Shown one piece after another: positions 1 to 8,800 of a DNA stretch of 64,000 nt (the stretch's first letter is position 1; every line of letters begins with the position of its first letter). The notes below the pieces were generated by a model, which was not told where the DNA came from, ran no database searches, and saw only the letters and a program-made list of their open reading frames with translations. The position numbers were made by a program, and so were the translations under genes. Origin of the DNA: Tenggerimyces flavus (lineage in GTDB: Bacteria > Actinomycetota > Actinomycetes > Propionibacteriales > Actinopolymorphaceae); the NCBI RefSeq assembly GCF_016907715.1, contig NZ_JAFBCM010000001.1, positions 930,001-994,000 of the forward strand, written 5' to 3'.

Positions 1-1232
1 AGCGCCACCGTCTGGCCGGCTGGCACCTTCAGGTCCAGGTGCGGCAGGATCGGCCGCCCCTCGACGTACCCGAACTCCACGCCGTCGAAGTGCACCTTGC
101 CGCGCGGGTGAGCGAGCGCGACCGGCTCCTTCGGCTCGGCGACGACCGGCTCCTCCTCCAACACGCCGGACAGCTTCTCCAGCGCGGCCGAGGCCGACTG
201 GAACGTGTTGTAGAACTGCGAGATCTCCTGCATCGGCTCGTAGAACTGCCGCAGGTAGAGCAGGAACGCCGCGAGCACGCCGACGGTCACCGCGTCCTGG
301 AAGATCAGGTAGCCGCCGTACAGCAGGACGATGGCGATCGTCACGTTGCCGATGGCCTTGATCCCCGGCATGAAGAGCGCGACCAGCCGCATGCTCCACA
401 TGTTCGCTTCGCGGTAGTCGGCGTTGACGTGCTCGAAGATCTCCTGGTTGCGCGGCTCGCGGCGGAACGCCTGCACCGCGCGCATGCCGCCCATCGACTC
501 GACGAAGTGGATGATCACCAGCGCGACGGTCTCCCGCGTACGCCTGTATGCGACGTTCGACTGCCGCCGGAACCAGCGCGTGAGCAGCCACAGGATCGGT
601 AGCGGCAGCAGCGCCACGACGCCGAGGTGGACGTCGAGGACGAGCAGCAGCACCGCCGTACCCACCAGGGTGAGCACCGCGGAGACCAGCCCGTCGAACC
701 CGGACTGGAGTAGCTCGTAGATCGCGTCGATGTCGGAGGTCAGCCGCGAGATCACCCGTCCGGACGTGTACTTCTCGTGGAACGACAGCGACAGCTTCTG
801 GAAGTGGTTGAACACCCGCCGTCGCAGCTCCAGGAGGATGTCCTGGCCGATCCGCCCGGACATCTGCAGGAAGATCTGCCGCGTGATCGCCTGCGCGATC
901 GTCGCGAACAGCACGACGCCGACGACCGTGAGTAGGACCCGGATGCCCTCGCCCGCCGCGATCGGCGGGATGCCGCGGTCGATGCCGACCTTGATCAGGT
1001 ACGGGATCGCCAGCCGTGCGGCGTTCTCCATAACGACGACCGCGATGAGCAGCGCGATCGCCTTCTTGTGGGGGCGGATCAGGTCGCCGAGCAGCTTGCG
1101 CGACCGTTCCCGCAGCAGCAGTGAGGTCTGCTCGGTCAGGTCGTCCTGGTTCTCGGCGGAGACTCCGCGCCAGCTCTGTGGCTCTGGCTCCTTCTCGCCG
1201 TCCTGGGGAGTGGTGTCGACTTGCGCGGTCAT
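1..1232 (-). CDS. ABC exporter half-transporter, partial (C-terminus off window)
   Basis: Reading leftward from an ATG at 1232, about 410 residues are visible before the window edge. An N-terminal cytoplasmic stretch is followed by the six-helix type I ABC exporter membrane domain (hydrophobic segments begin near residue 55, after HKKAIALLI) and then the start of the nucleotide-binding domain; the Walker A region lies outside the window. The ATG overlaps the stop of the upstream exporter gene by 4 bp (ATGA), so the two are translationally coupled and probably form a heterodimeric exporter for drugs, lipids or peptides. The substrate cannot be told. Only the N-terminal two thirds are present here because of the window boundary, not because the gene is broken. 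Confidence 0.92.
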   Translation of the reverse strand, partial: MTAQVDTTPQDGEKEPEPQSWRGVSAENQDDLTEQTSLLLRERSRKLLGDLIRPHKKAIALLIAVVVMENAARLAIPYLIKVGIDRGIPPIAAGEGIRVLLTVVGVVLFATIAQAITRQIFLQMSGRIGQDILLELRRRVFNHFQKLSLSFHEKYTSGRVISRLTSDIDAIYELLQSGFDGLVSAVLTLVGTAVLLLVLDVHLGVVALLPLPILWLLTRWFRRQSNVAYRRTRETVALVIIHFVESMGGMRAVQAFRREPRNQEIFEHVNADYREANMWSMRLVALFMPGIKAIGNVTIAIVLLYGGYLIFQDAVTVGVLAAFLLYLRQFYEPMQEISQFYNTFQSASAALEKLSGVLEEEPVVAEPKEPVALAHPRGKVHFDGVEFGYVEGRPILPHLDLKVPAGQTVA

Positions 1233-3049
1233 GAGAGCACCCCCTCGGCATCGAGATCGTCGGCATCCTGGGCGAGGAGCTCGCGGTAGGCGGGCACCTT
1301 CGCCAAGAGCTCCTGGTGGGTGCCGACGTGGGTGATCGTTCCGCGTTGCAGGAGCGCCACCTTGTCGGCGAGCAGAACGGTCGACGCGCGGTGCGCGACC
1401 ACGATGCCGGTCGCCTGCTCGAGCACCCGGCGGAGCGCCTCCTCGACGAGCGCCTCGGTCTCGACGTCGAGCGCCGAGAGCGTGTCGTCGAGGACCAGGA
1501 TCTTCGGCTCGGTCAGGACCGCGCGGGCCAGTGCGAGCCGCTGCCGTTGACCGCCGGACAGCGACATGCCCTGCTCGCCGATCCGCGTGTCCAGCTTCCA
1601 CGGCAGGTCGTAGACGAACATCGCCTGCGCGACCTGCAGTGCTTCCCGGATGTCCTCATCGGTGGCGTCCTGCCGCCCGAGCGTGAGGTTCTCCCGCACG
1701 CTCATGGAGAACAGCGTCGGCTCCTCGAATGCGGTCGCCACGACCGACCTCAGCGCGGGCAGCGTGAGGTCGCGTACGTCGTGCCCGTCGATCGTCACGC
1801 GGCCGGCGGTCACGTCGTACAGCCGAGGAACGAGCGCCGTCAACGTGGTCTTGCCCATCCCCGTCGCGCCTACGACCGCGACGGTCTCGCCTGGCTTGAC
1901 CTCGAGCCAGACGTCGTGCAGAACGTCGACATCGCTGTCGGGGAAGTGGAAGCCCACGCCCTCGAACCGCAGATTCCCACGCGGGTTGTCGATGGTCTCG
2001 GTCCCACCCTGGATCGAGGGCTCGGTGTCGAGCACCTCCTGGACCCGGTCGGCCGCGGTCATCGACTCCTGGCCCATCGCGAGGATGTGCCCGAGCGAGG
2101 CGATCGGCCAGACCAGCTGGAGCATCAGGGTGGTGAACGCGACGAGCGTGCCGAGCGAGAGGGCCTGCGTCCCGACCGCGAGCGCGCCGGTCAGCAGGAC
2201 GAGCGCGAGGGCTACGTTCGGGATGAAGCCGAGGAACGTCCAGAACCTCGAGCTCAGCCGTACCTTCTCCATCGACGTGCCGTACAGGTTGCGCGCGCCG
2301 TCGTCGAACGTGTCGAACATGTGATGCCGACGCCCGAACGCCTTGATCACGCGAATGCCGGTGGCACCCTCCTCGATCAGCGTCGCCAGGTCGCCCTGCT
2401 CGTCCTGGACCTTGCGGGAGATGCGGATGTACTTCTTCTCGAACCGGAGGGAGAGGAACACGACCGGCACGGCCATCGCGGCGACGAGGACGCCGAGCGG
2501 CCAGTACATGTTGAGCAGCAGGATCGTGACGGTGACCAGCTGGATGATGTTCGTGACCAGGAACAGGATCCCGAACCCGAGGAACCTTCTGATCACGGAC
2601 AGGTCGGTGGTCGCGCGGGAGAGGAGCTGGCCGCTCTGCCAGCCGCCGTGGAAGCCCATCGGGAGTCGCTGCAGGTGGGCGTACAGGTCGTCCCGGATCG
2701 CGGTCTCCAGGCCGAGGACCGCGCGAGACTGGATCCACCTGCGGACGAAGATCAGGAACGCCTCGAGGAAGCCGAGGAGCGCGGCGACTCCGCCGAGGAG
2801 GAGAAGTCCTTGGCTGTCGCGGTTGGCGATCGGGCCGTCGATGATCTCCTTGGTCACCAGCGGGATCGCCAGGCTGGCGCCGGTGCCGATGAGAGCTGCG
2901 GAGAACATGAAGACCAGGCGGCCGACGTACGGCCGGAGGTACGACTTCAGCCGCCACAGTGAGTCGAGGCCGTTCAACTGTGGGCGGAGTCTTGGTGACT
3001 TGGCGGGGGCGGGCATGTCTGTGGGCGGCGCGCTGCTATCTGAAGGCAT
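1229..3049 (-). CDS. ABC exporter, fused permease/ATP-binding protein
   Basis: 606 residues, the usual size of a full half-transporter. Residues about 30-330 are the transmembrane domain (PYVGRLVFMFSAALIG is the first helix). The ATPase domain follows with Walker A VGATGMGKTTL, signature LSGGQRQRLALARA and Walker B ILVLDDTLSALD, where the residue after the Walker B aspartate pair is T rather than E. The catalytic glutamate is therefore probably replaced, a known trait of the degenerate subunit of heterodimeric exporters. The gene is first in a two-gene unit with the next exporter gene (4 bp overlap). Start: ATG at 3049 with a GAGGAG sequence about 15 bases upstream; a second ATG at 3016 is possible. 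A PadR regulator sits 1.5 kb away in the opposite direction. Confidence 0.93.
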   Translation of the reverse strand: MPSDSSAPPTDMPAPAKSPRLRPQLNGLDSLWRLKSYLRPYVGRLVFMFSAALIGTGASLAIPLVTKEIIDGPIANRDSQGLLLLGGVAALLGFLEAFLIFVRRWIQSRAVLGLETAIRDDLYAHLQRLPMGFHGGWQSGQLLSRATTDLSVIRRFLGFGILFLVTNIIQLVTVTILLLNMYWPLGVLVAAMAVPVVFLSLRFEKKYIRISRKVQDEQGDLATLIEEGATGIRVIKAFGRRHHMFDTFDDGARNLYGTSMEKVRLSSRFWTFLGFIPNVALALVLLTGALAVGTQALSLGTLVAFTTLMLQLVWPIASLGHILAMGQESMTAADRVQEVLDTEPSIQGGTETIDNPRGNLRFEGVGFHFPDSDVDVLHDVWLEVKPGETVAVVGATGMGKTTLTALVPRLYDVTAGRVTIDGHDVRDLTLPALRSVVATAFEEPTLFSMSVRENLTLGRQDATDEDIREALQVAQAMFVYDLPWKLDTRIGEQGMSLSGGQRQRLALARAVLTEPKILVLDDTLSALDVETEALVEEALRRVLEQATGIVVAHRASTVLLADKVALLQRGTITHVGTHQELLAKVPAYRELLAQDADDLDAEGVLS

Positions 3050-3755
3050 CTTCGGGCGGGCAACTCCTCACCTGATCGAGCTGGAAAGGCCTTTCCAGGC
3101 CAGTAGTACGGCTCACCTGTGGTGCAACAAGTGAGCCCAGACAAGCTTATTCCGTGAGGACAACCGATTTCCCGAGGCAACCACATCTCGGGACGCGGCA
3201 CCGCGTGCCACGTGTCCGCATCAGGCCGCACGGGTGATTCCGGACCTCTGGCGACGGGAGGGGCGCCGAAAGTGTGGGGTGGGGACACCTGCCCGCCCGG
3301 CTTCATCGACACCACAAGAGACCGGGGAAGCCCCCACAAGCGACCTCAGCACGGCTGCAGACCCCAGCAAGAAGGAACCTCCCCCGGGACACCTGTTCCG
3401 GGGGCCGGGGGCGGCGCGTTTGAAACTGGTGGCCGGGCCGGGACGAGTCAAAGGCCGCTACGCGGTCGCGAAGCGACGTCGCCCCTCTGCGAAGCCGCCG
3501 CGACGCCCTTGACGCGCCCCGGACCGGCCACCACCATCGACCGCCGCCACAGACCCGAGAGCACCAAACCCAGCGGAGCGCCCGTCACGACTGACCTGGT
3601 TGAAGGTCACTTTGCCCATGAAGAGGGCGTTCCGGGAGCGCTCGAAGGGGCGGGGAATGCCCCCTTGGTGTGCAAAGTCGCGATGCGGGACGATCAGCCG
3701 AGCGCCGGCGGGCAGGGACGCGACCAACACGGCAGCAGAGCGCCGAGGCGGCTTC

Positions 3756-3775
3756 GAATGAAGGTGCCTTCATTC
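3756..3775. repeat. Perfect 9-bp inverted repeat
   Basis: GAATGAAGG, a 2-base spacer, then CCTTCATTC. It is AT-richer than its surroundings and stands at the border of the tandem-repeat zone. It could be a terminator-like hairpin or an operator; no T-run follows on either strand. Confidence 0.6.
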
Positions 3776-3930
3776 AAAGCGTGGCGGGTGGCGAGGTGGC
3801 CCACGGTGCTGGTGTGACGGGTGGCAGGTGGCGGGGCGCCAGTGGCGGGATGGCGGGGGCGCCAGTGGCGAGTGCCAGCGCCAAGTGATGGGTGCCAGGC
3901 GGCGGTTGCCAGGTGCCAGCAGCGGGGTGT

Positions 3931-4123
3931 CAGGCGGCGGGCGGCGGGCGGCGGGCGGCGGGCGGCGGGCGGCGGGCGGCGGGCGGCGGGCGGCGGGCGG
4001 CGGGTGCCGGAGTGCCAGGTGCCGGAGTGCCAGGTGCCGGAGTGCCAGGTGCCGGAGTGCCAGGTGCCGGGGGTGGCCAGGTGCCGGGGGTGGCCAGGTG
4101 CCGGGGGTGGCCAGGTGGCGAGG
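3931..4123. repeat. Three adjacent tandem arrays (7-, 15- and 17-bp units)
   Basis: From about 3932 to 4002 the heptamer GGCGGGC is repeated about ten times. It runs into about four copies of a 15-bp unit (GTGCCGGAGTGCCAG, about 4002-4068) and then about three copies of a 17-bp unit (GTGCCGGGGGTGGCCAG, to about 4123). The units share the core GGTGCC(G/A)G, so the arrays look related by slippage and degeneration. The DNA to the left (3780-3930) is a degenerate form of the same GGTGGC/GGTGCCAG vocabulary. No spacer structure, so this is not CRISPR. Confidence 0.85.
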
Positions 4124-4154
4124 TGGCCCGCGGTCCCGGTGAGGCGAGGTCCGG

Positions 4155-4180
4155 CTGGGTGAGGGGCACCCCGGTCCCAA
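4155..4180 (+). repeat. Half copy of hairpin repeat family A
   Basis: CTGGGTGAGGGGCACCCC followed by GGTCCCA matches the left arm of the complete stem-loops at 9213-9267 and 9348-9402. The right arm is missing; unrelated GGCCGGCCCACCCG sequence follows. It appears to be a decayed or truncated copy. Confidence 0.65.
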
Positions 4181-4217
4181 AGGCCGGCCCACCCGCCGTC
4201 CACTCCTCAACGCCGCA

Positions 4218-4281
4218 GTGATCATGAAGCCGAACCAGTCATATACGCCGGGTCTGCTTTCATGATCACGTTCATGATCAC
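4218..4281. repeat. Three copies of TTCATGATCAC in alternating orientation
   Basis: GTGATCATGAA at 4218-4228, TTCATGATCAC at about 4259-4269 and again at about 4271-4281. The first and second form an imperfect inverted repeat of about 12 bp around a 30-base centre; the second and third are direct repeats about 12 bp apart. The CATGATCA word also forms the core of palindrome family B at 27.6 and 32.0 kb. It may be a regulatory site for the divergent transcripts or a repeat remnant. Confidence 0.55.
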
Positions 4282-4501
4282 GGGCAGGTGGCCGGGGCTT
4301 CGAGTGAGGGAGCCGAGTGGCTCGAGGCAGTCGCGATGTGGTGAGCGATAGTCGGTTCGTGCGGGCCGAGCCCTAACTCGTCCAGAGAATCTTCCCCACC
4401 GCGCCAGCCACGTCTCTGCAGGTCAACGCCCTCTTCGGCGCCATCAGACCCAGGGCGAGCCACGAAACTTCAATCGCCACTCTTGCCTAACGACACGTTG
4501 C

Positions 4502-4546
4502 CGATATATCGTTACCTCAACGTCAACAACACTACTCGATATATCG
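4502..4546 (+). promoter_or_regulatory. Two CGATATATCG palindromes upstream of the PadR gene
   Basis: The same perfect 10-bp palindrome CGATATATCG occurs at 4502-4511 and 4537-4546, 35 bp apart centre to centre, the second ending 9 bases before the ATG. They are the only strongly AT-rich words nearby. PadR family regulators commonly bind AT-rich palindromes in their own promoter, so autoregulation is the likely role; this is inferred from position and symmetry. Confidence 0.7.
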
Positions 4547-4555
4547 GGAGACATC

Positions 4556-5227
4556 ATGACACGCAGATTCCCTCCTCTCAACGATCTGGCCGCCGCGTTC
4601 GGTGCCTTCGCGGGCACCGGCGCACCGGGGCCACGAGGTCACAGGGGTGGTGGCCACGGCCATCGCGGTGGGTTCGGGCCCGGTTGGGGTCGTGGACCCT
4701 GGGGCGGCGGCCGCGGTGGTTGGGGGCCTCCGTTCGACTTCCCCGGCCGAGGCCCACGGGCCAGGCGCGGGGACATCAAGGCGGCGATCCTCCACCTGCT
4801 CGCCGACCGGCCGATGCACGGCTACGAGATGATCCGCGAGCTGCAAGAGCGCAGCAACGGCGTCTGGAAGCCGAGTGCCGGGTCGATCTACCCCACGCTC
4901 CAGCTCCTCGAGGACGAGGGCCTGGTCACCGCGAACGAGGAGAGCGGCAAGAAGCTCTACTCGCTCACCGACTCCGGTCGCGAGACGATCGGTGGCGACG
5001 AGCCGAACGCGGCGCCGTGGGAGGAGTTCGCCGACCTGGCGAACTCGCCGTACCACCAGCTCCGCGTCACCATGGGCCTCCTCGCGGCCGCCGGGCAGGC
5101 AGCCCACGCGGCGAACGAGGACCAGCTCAAGCGGATCGTCCAGACCCTCAGCGAAGCCCGTTCGAAGATCTACCGGATCCTCGGCGAGGAAGACCCTGAG
5201 ACCAACGAGGGCACTACAGCCGAGTAA
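4556..5227 (+). CDS. PadR family transcriptional regulator
   Basis: 223 residues. Residues about 1-65 are a low-complexity, Gly/Arg/His-rich segment (repeated GGHGHRGG-type sequence). The PadR winged helix follows from about residue 68 (RRGDIKAAILHLL, MHGYEMIRELQERSNGVWKP, GSIYPTLQLLEDEGLV), then a helical C-terminus. The MHGYEM and GSIYPTLQLLED motifs are diagnostic. Such proteins are ligand-responsive repressors, often of drug exporters; the nearest candidate target is the divergent ABC exporter pair ending at 3049, though 1.5 kb lies between. Two CGATATATCG palindromes precede the gene. Start: ATG 4556 with GGGAG 6 bases upstream. The 3' end overlaps the convergent next gene by 14 bp. Confidence 0.92.
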   Translation: MTRRFPPLNDLAAAFGAFAGTGAPGPRGHRGGGHGHRGGFGPGWGRGPWGGGRGGWGPPFDFPGRGPRARRGDIKAAILHLLADRPMHGYEMIRELQERSNGVWKPSAGSIYPTLQLLEDEGLVTANEESGKKLYSLTDSGRETIGGDEPNAAPWEEFADLANSPYHQLRVTMGLLAAAGQAAHAANEDQLKRIVQTLSEARSKIYRILGEEDPETNEGTTAE

Positions 5228-5789
5228 GGATCACTGATCCTCGAGGCGAGATCCGGTACCCCACCGGCAAGCTCTCGGTAAGACCCAGCTCCTTCAACTT
5301 CCGCACATCGCGCTTGAAGACCAGGGTCTCCAACCCCAGGCCAGCAGCGAGGTCCGGGGCCCGCACACCGGGTTGCGACGCAATGAGTCGCAAGTACGTG
5401 GCGGTCCACGGGCCTCTACTGCTGGCCTTGTCGATGCGCGCCAGCCGTTCCAGGATCGCGCCCACCTCGTCCTCCGACAGCTCGGAGTTCTCCCGCAGCG
5501 CCGCCCGGGGATCGTCGCCGGCGTAGCGCAGCTTCACCTTCCACAGCGGCCGGTCCGGGTGGATCGCCTGCTGCTTCAGGAACGCCTCGCGACTGGCGAA
5601 CCCCGCCTGCTTGATCGCCCGGTCCGACACAGCCTCGAGCTTGACCTTGCGTACGTCGAGCACCTCGAGCACACCGACCTGGGTCCGCAACCGAGTACCC
5701 ACCACCACGCGCGGCCGGTCCCAGCGCCGGAACGCGAGCGAGACCTTGCCGGCCACGATGCCCTGCAGCACGGGGAGTTTGATCAGCAC
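5214..5789 (-). CDS. ASCH-like domain protein with C-terminal winged-helix-like region
   Basis: 191 residues from a GTG at 5789, chosen because VLIKLPVLQGIVAGKV is the natural N-terminus and any longer frame would run through the signal peptide of the divergent gene at 5890. Residues 1-75 (LPVLQGI..AFRRWDRPRV..GTRLRT) resemble an ASCH-type beta-barrel, a fold linked with RNA or modified-nucleotide binding. The C-terminal 60 residues (RDVRKLKELGLTESLPVGYR) look like a winged helix. Function unknown. It converges on the PadR gene with a 14-bp overlap of coding ends. Confidence 0.72.
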   Translation of the reverse strand: MLIKLPVLQGIVAGKVSLAFRRWDRPRVVVGTRLRTQVGVLEVLDVRKVKLEAVSDRAIKQAGFASREAFLKQQAIHPDRPLWKVKLRYAGDDPRAALRENSELSEDEVGAILERLARIDKASSRGPWTATYLRLIASQPGVRAPDLAAGLGLETLVFKRDVRKLKELGLTESLPVGYRISPRGSVILTRL

Positions 5790-5889
5790 AGGAACACACT
5801 CTGTACCAACCAAGGTGTATCTGGCACTACCAAGACCGGCCCGGCAGCAGGATGTCTCCGCTACCCCCTCCGCTCCTAGCGTCGAAGAC

Positions 5890-8800
5890 ATGAAACGCCA
5901 CCGCTTGCGTACGGCCGCGGCGATCCTCGCGACACTCGCGATCGCGAGTACGACGGTCGCCACCGCCCACGCCGAACAGTCAACTCCACAAGGACAAACT
6001 CAGCTAGCCCGCGGCCTGGAGTCCGTCGTCAGGGACGGTGCCATCGGCGCCCAGGGCGAGGTACGCGTCGGCAATCGCCGCATCGTCGCCACCGCCGGCG
6101 TGGCCGACCGCGAGACCAGGAAGAAGATGCCGGCGAACGGCTACTTCCGCGCGGCGAGCAACACCAAGACGTTCACCGCGACGATCGTGCTGCAACTGGT
6201 CGGCGAGGGGAAGTTGAGCCTCGACGACACCGTCGAACGCTGGCTCCCCGGCGTCGTCCAGGGCAACGGCAACGACGGCAGCCGCGTCACCGTTCGCGAT
6301 CTGCTGCGCCAGACGAGCGGGCTTGCCGACTTCTCCGACGACGTCCTGGCGCTGCGGTCGGAGAAGGACTACCTCGCGCATCGGTTCGACCACTTCGAGC
6401 TGGCGGACATCGCCGCTGCCGCGATGAAGCGGCCGCCGAACTTCTACCCCGACGGCAAGCGGTGGAAGTACAGCAACACGAACTACATCCTCGCCACGAT
6501 GGTCGTCGAGAAGGTCACCCGGAACGACTGGTACACCGAGGTGCAGGACCGCATCCTCACTCCCCTCGGCCTCGCGAACACCTTCCCCGCGCGCGACTAC
6601 CCGTACCTTCCGAAGCCCTCGGCGCACTCGTACGAGCGGTTCGCGGACGGCCAGCCGCTGGTCGACGTGTCCGCGTTCAACCTCTCGGTCATCAAGGGCG
6701 TCGGCGACCTGATCACGACGACCGAGGACCTCACCACGTTCTTCACCGCGCTGGCGGGCAGCAAGCTGCTGAAGCCCGCGCAGTGGGCGGAGATGACGAA
6801 GACGGTCAAGGCCGACGCGTTCGAGGAACTGCTGCCGGTCGGCGGCTACCGGTACGGGCTCGGCCTGTCCTGGAACCCGCTCACCTGCGGCGGCGGGTAC
6901 TGGGGTCACGGCGGCGACGGCGCCGGCTTCACCAGCCGCACCGCAGTCACGCCGGACGGCCGCCGCGCCACGCTCTACACGTCCACCACGTTGAACACCC
7001 TCGACCAGCACCGCAAGCTGCTCAGGGTGCTCGACATTGCCCTGTGCGACGCGCCCAAGGCCACCGCGCAGGCGGCAGCGGCGACCACGTCCTCGTACGG
7101 CAAGACCGACCTCGCCGGCGACTTGCGCAAGGTCGTCGCCGCGGGCGTCACCGGTGTGCAGGGCGAGGTGCGTTCCGGCCCCAACTCCACAATCGTCGCG
7201 ACCGCGGGGGTCGCGAACGTCGACTCCCACAAGGCGATGCCGGAGAACGGCAACTTCCGCGCCGCCAGCCACACCAAGACGTTCACCGCGACGATCCTCC
7301 TGCAGCTCGTCGGCGAAGGCAGGCTCAGCCTGGACGACACCGTCGAACGCTGGCTCCCCGGCGTAGTGAAGGGGAACGGCAACGACGGCCGCAAGGTCAC
7401 CGTGCGCCAGCTCCTGCAGCACACCTCCGGCATCCCCGACTACGCCGGCGACGTCGTCCCGCACGACGCCGCGACCTGGCAACGGGACCGCTTCAAGCAC
7501 TGGGACCTCGCCGACGTGGTCGAGGTGGCGATGAAGCACGAGCCGAGCTTCGAGCCGGGCACGAAGTGGGAGTACAGCAACACGAACTACGCGCTCGCGA
7601 CGATGATCGTGCAGAAGGTCACCGGCCGGGATTGGTACGCCGAGCTCGACCGGCGGATCCTCGAGCCGCTCAGGCTGAAGGACACGTTCGCGCCGCGCGA
7701 CAACCCGTACCTACCCAAGCCGCACGCGACCGGCTACACGAGGTTCGCGGAGAACGGCCCGCTGGTCGACACCACCGCGTTCAACTCCTCGGGCGGCAAG
7801 GGCGCGGGCGACCTCGTCTCGACGACGAAGGACCTGACCACGTTCTACACCGCGCTCGCCGGCGGCAAGCTGCTGAAGCCCCAGCAATGGACGGAGATGA
7901 CGAAGACCGTCAAGGCCGACGCGTTCGAGGACCTCCTGCCGGTCGGCGGCTACCGGTACGGGCTCGGCCTGTCCTGGAACCCGCTCACCTGCGGCGGCGG
8001 GTACTGGGGCCACGGCGGCGACCTGCCCGGCTTCAGCAGCCGCGTCGGCGCGACGTCCGACGGGCGCAGCGCGGGCGTGTATGCCTCGACCTGGTTCGAC
8101 GACCTGGAGCAGGACCGGCTCACGCTGAAGGCGATCGACCGGGCGCTGTGCGAGGCGCCGGCGCCGAAGTACGGGCGGTCGGCGTTCCAGAACGACCTCG
8201 ACGCGATCCACGACCTCGGTGTGACCGGCGTGCAAGGTCGGGTTGACACCGGAAAGCGCACGCTCGTTGGCGAAAGTGGTGGCGTTGACACCGATGGCTA
8301 CTTCCGGTTGGGCAGCGTGACGAAGCCGATGGTCGCGACCGTCATGCTGCAGCTCGTCGCCGAGGGCAAGGTCGGCCTGGAGGACACCGTCGAACGCTGG
8401 TTGCCGGGCGTGGTGAAGGGGAACGGCAACGACGGCAGCAAGGTCACCGTCCGGCAGCTCCTGCAGCACACCAGTGGAATCCACAGCTACACGAGCGAGC
8501 TGCCGCTCGACTCCGAGCAGGACTACTACGCGCACCGGTTCGACCATTACGACTCCGAGGACCTGATCGCGATCGCGCTGAAGCACCGGCCGGACTTCGC
8601 GCCGGGCACCAGGTGGTCGTACAACAACACCGGCTACGTCCTCGCCGGGATGATCATCGAGAAGGTCACCGGCAACCCGTGGGACGCCGAGGTGCAGAAC
8701 CGGATCCTCAACAAGCTCGGCATGCGTGACACGTTCGCGCCGGGCGACTACCCGTACCTGCCGGGCACGCACGCGCGGGGCTACCAGCAGTACGAGGAGA

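Larger units (their letters stand above)
3050..4501. other. Long gene-poor, repeat-rich intergenic region
   Basis: About 1.45 kb between the ABC exporter pair and the padR-like gene. The short open frames here do not resemble any family and come from GC bias and tandem repeats, so I call no gene. The left part (3130-3750) holds ordinary GC-rich DNA with a hairpin at 3381-3404 (arms CCCCCGG/CCGGGGG). The right part holds a short inverted repeat, three tandem arrays, a half copy of a hairpin element found elsewhere in the window, and three copies of a TTCATGATCAC word, each listed separately. Confidence 0.7.

Noticed and set aside
1316-2962. 548-aa plus-strand frame opposite the ABC exporter gene
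   Set aside because: It mirrors a clearly conserved minus-strand gene, is rich in R/E/D/H from antisense GC bias and matches no family.
3931-4123. Possible CRISPR array
   Set aside because: Units of 7-17 bp are directly contiguous without unique spacers, and no cas genes are nearby.
3212-4225. Several 60-200-aa frames on both strands
   Set aside because: Made of repeat-derived low-complexity sequence, no ribosome-binding sites, no family resemblance.
6004-7539. 511-aa minus-strand frame under the triple beta-lactamase gene
   Set aside because: Antisense shadow of a gene with three sets of catalytic motifs; no start signal or domain.
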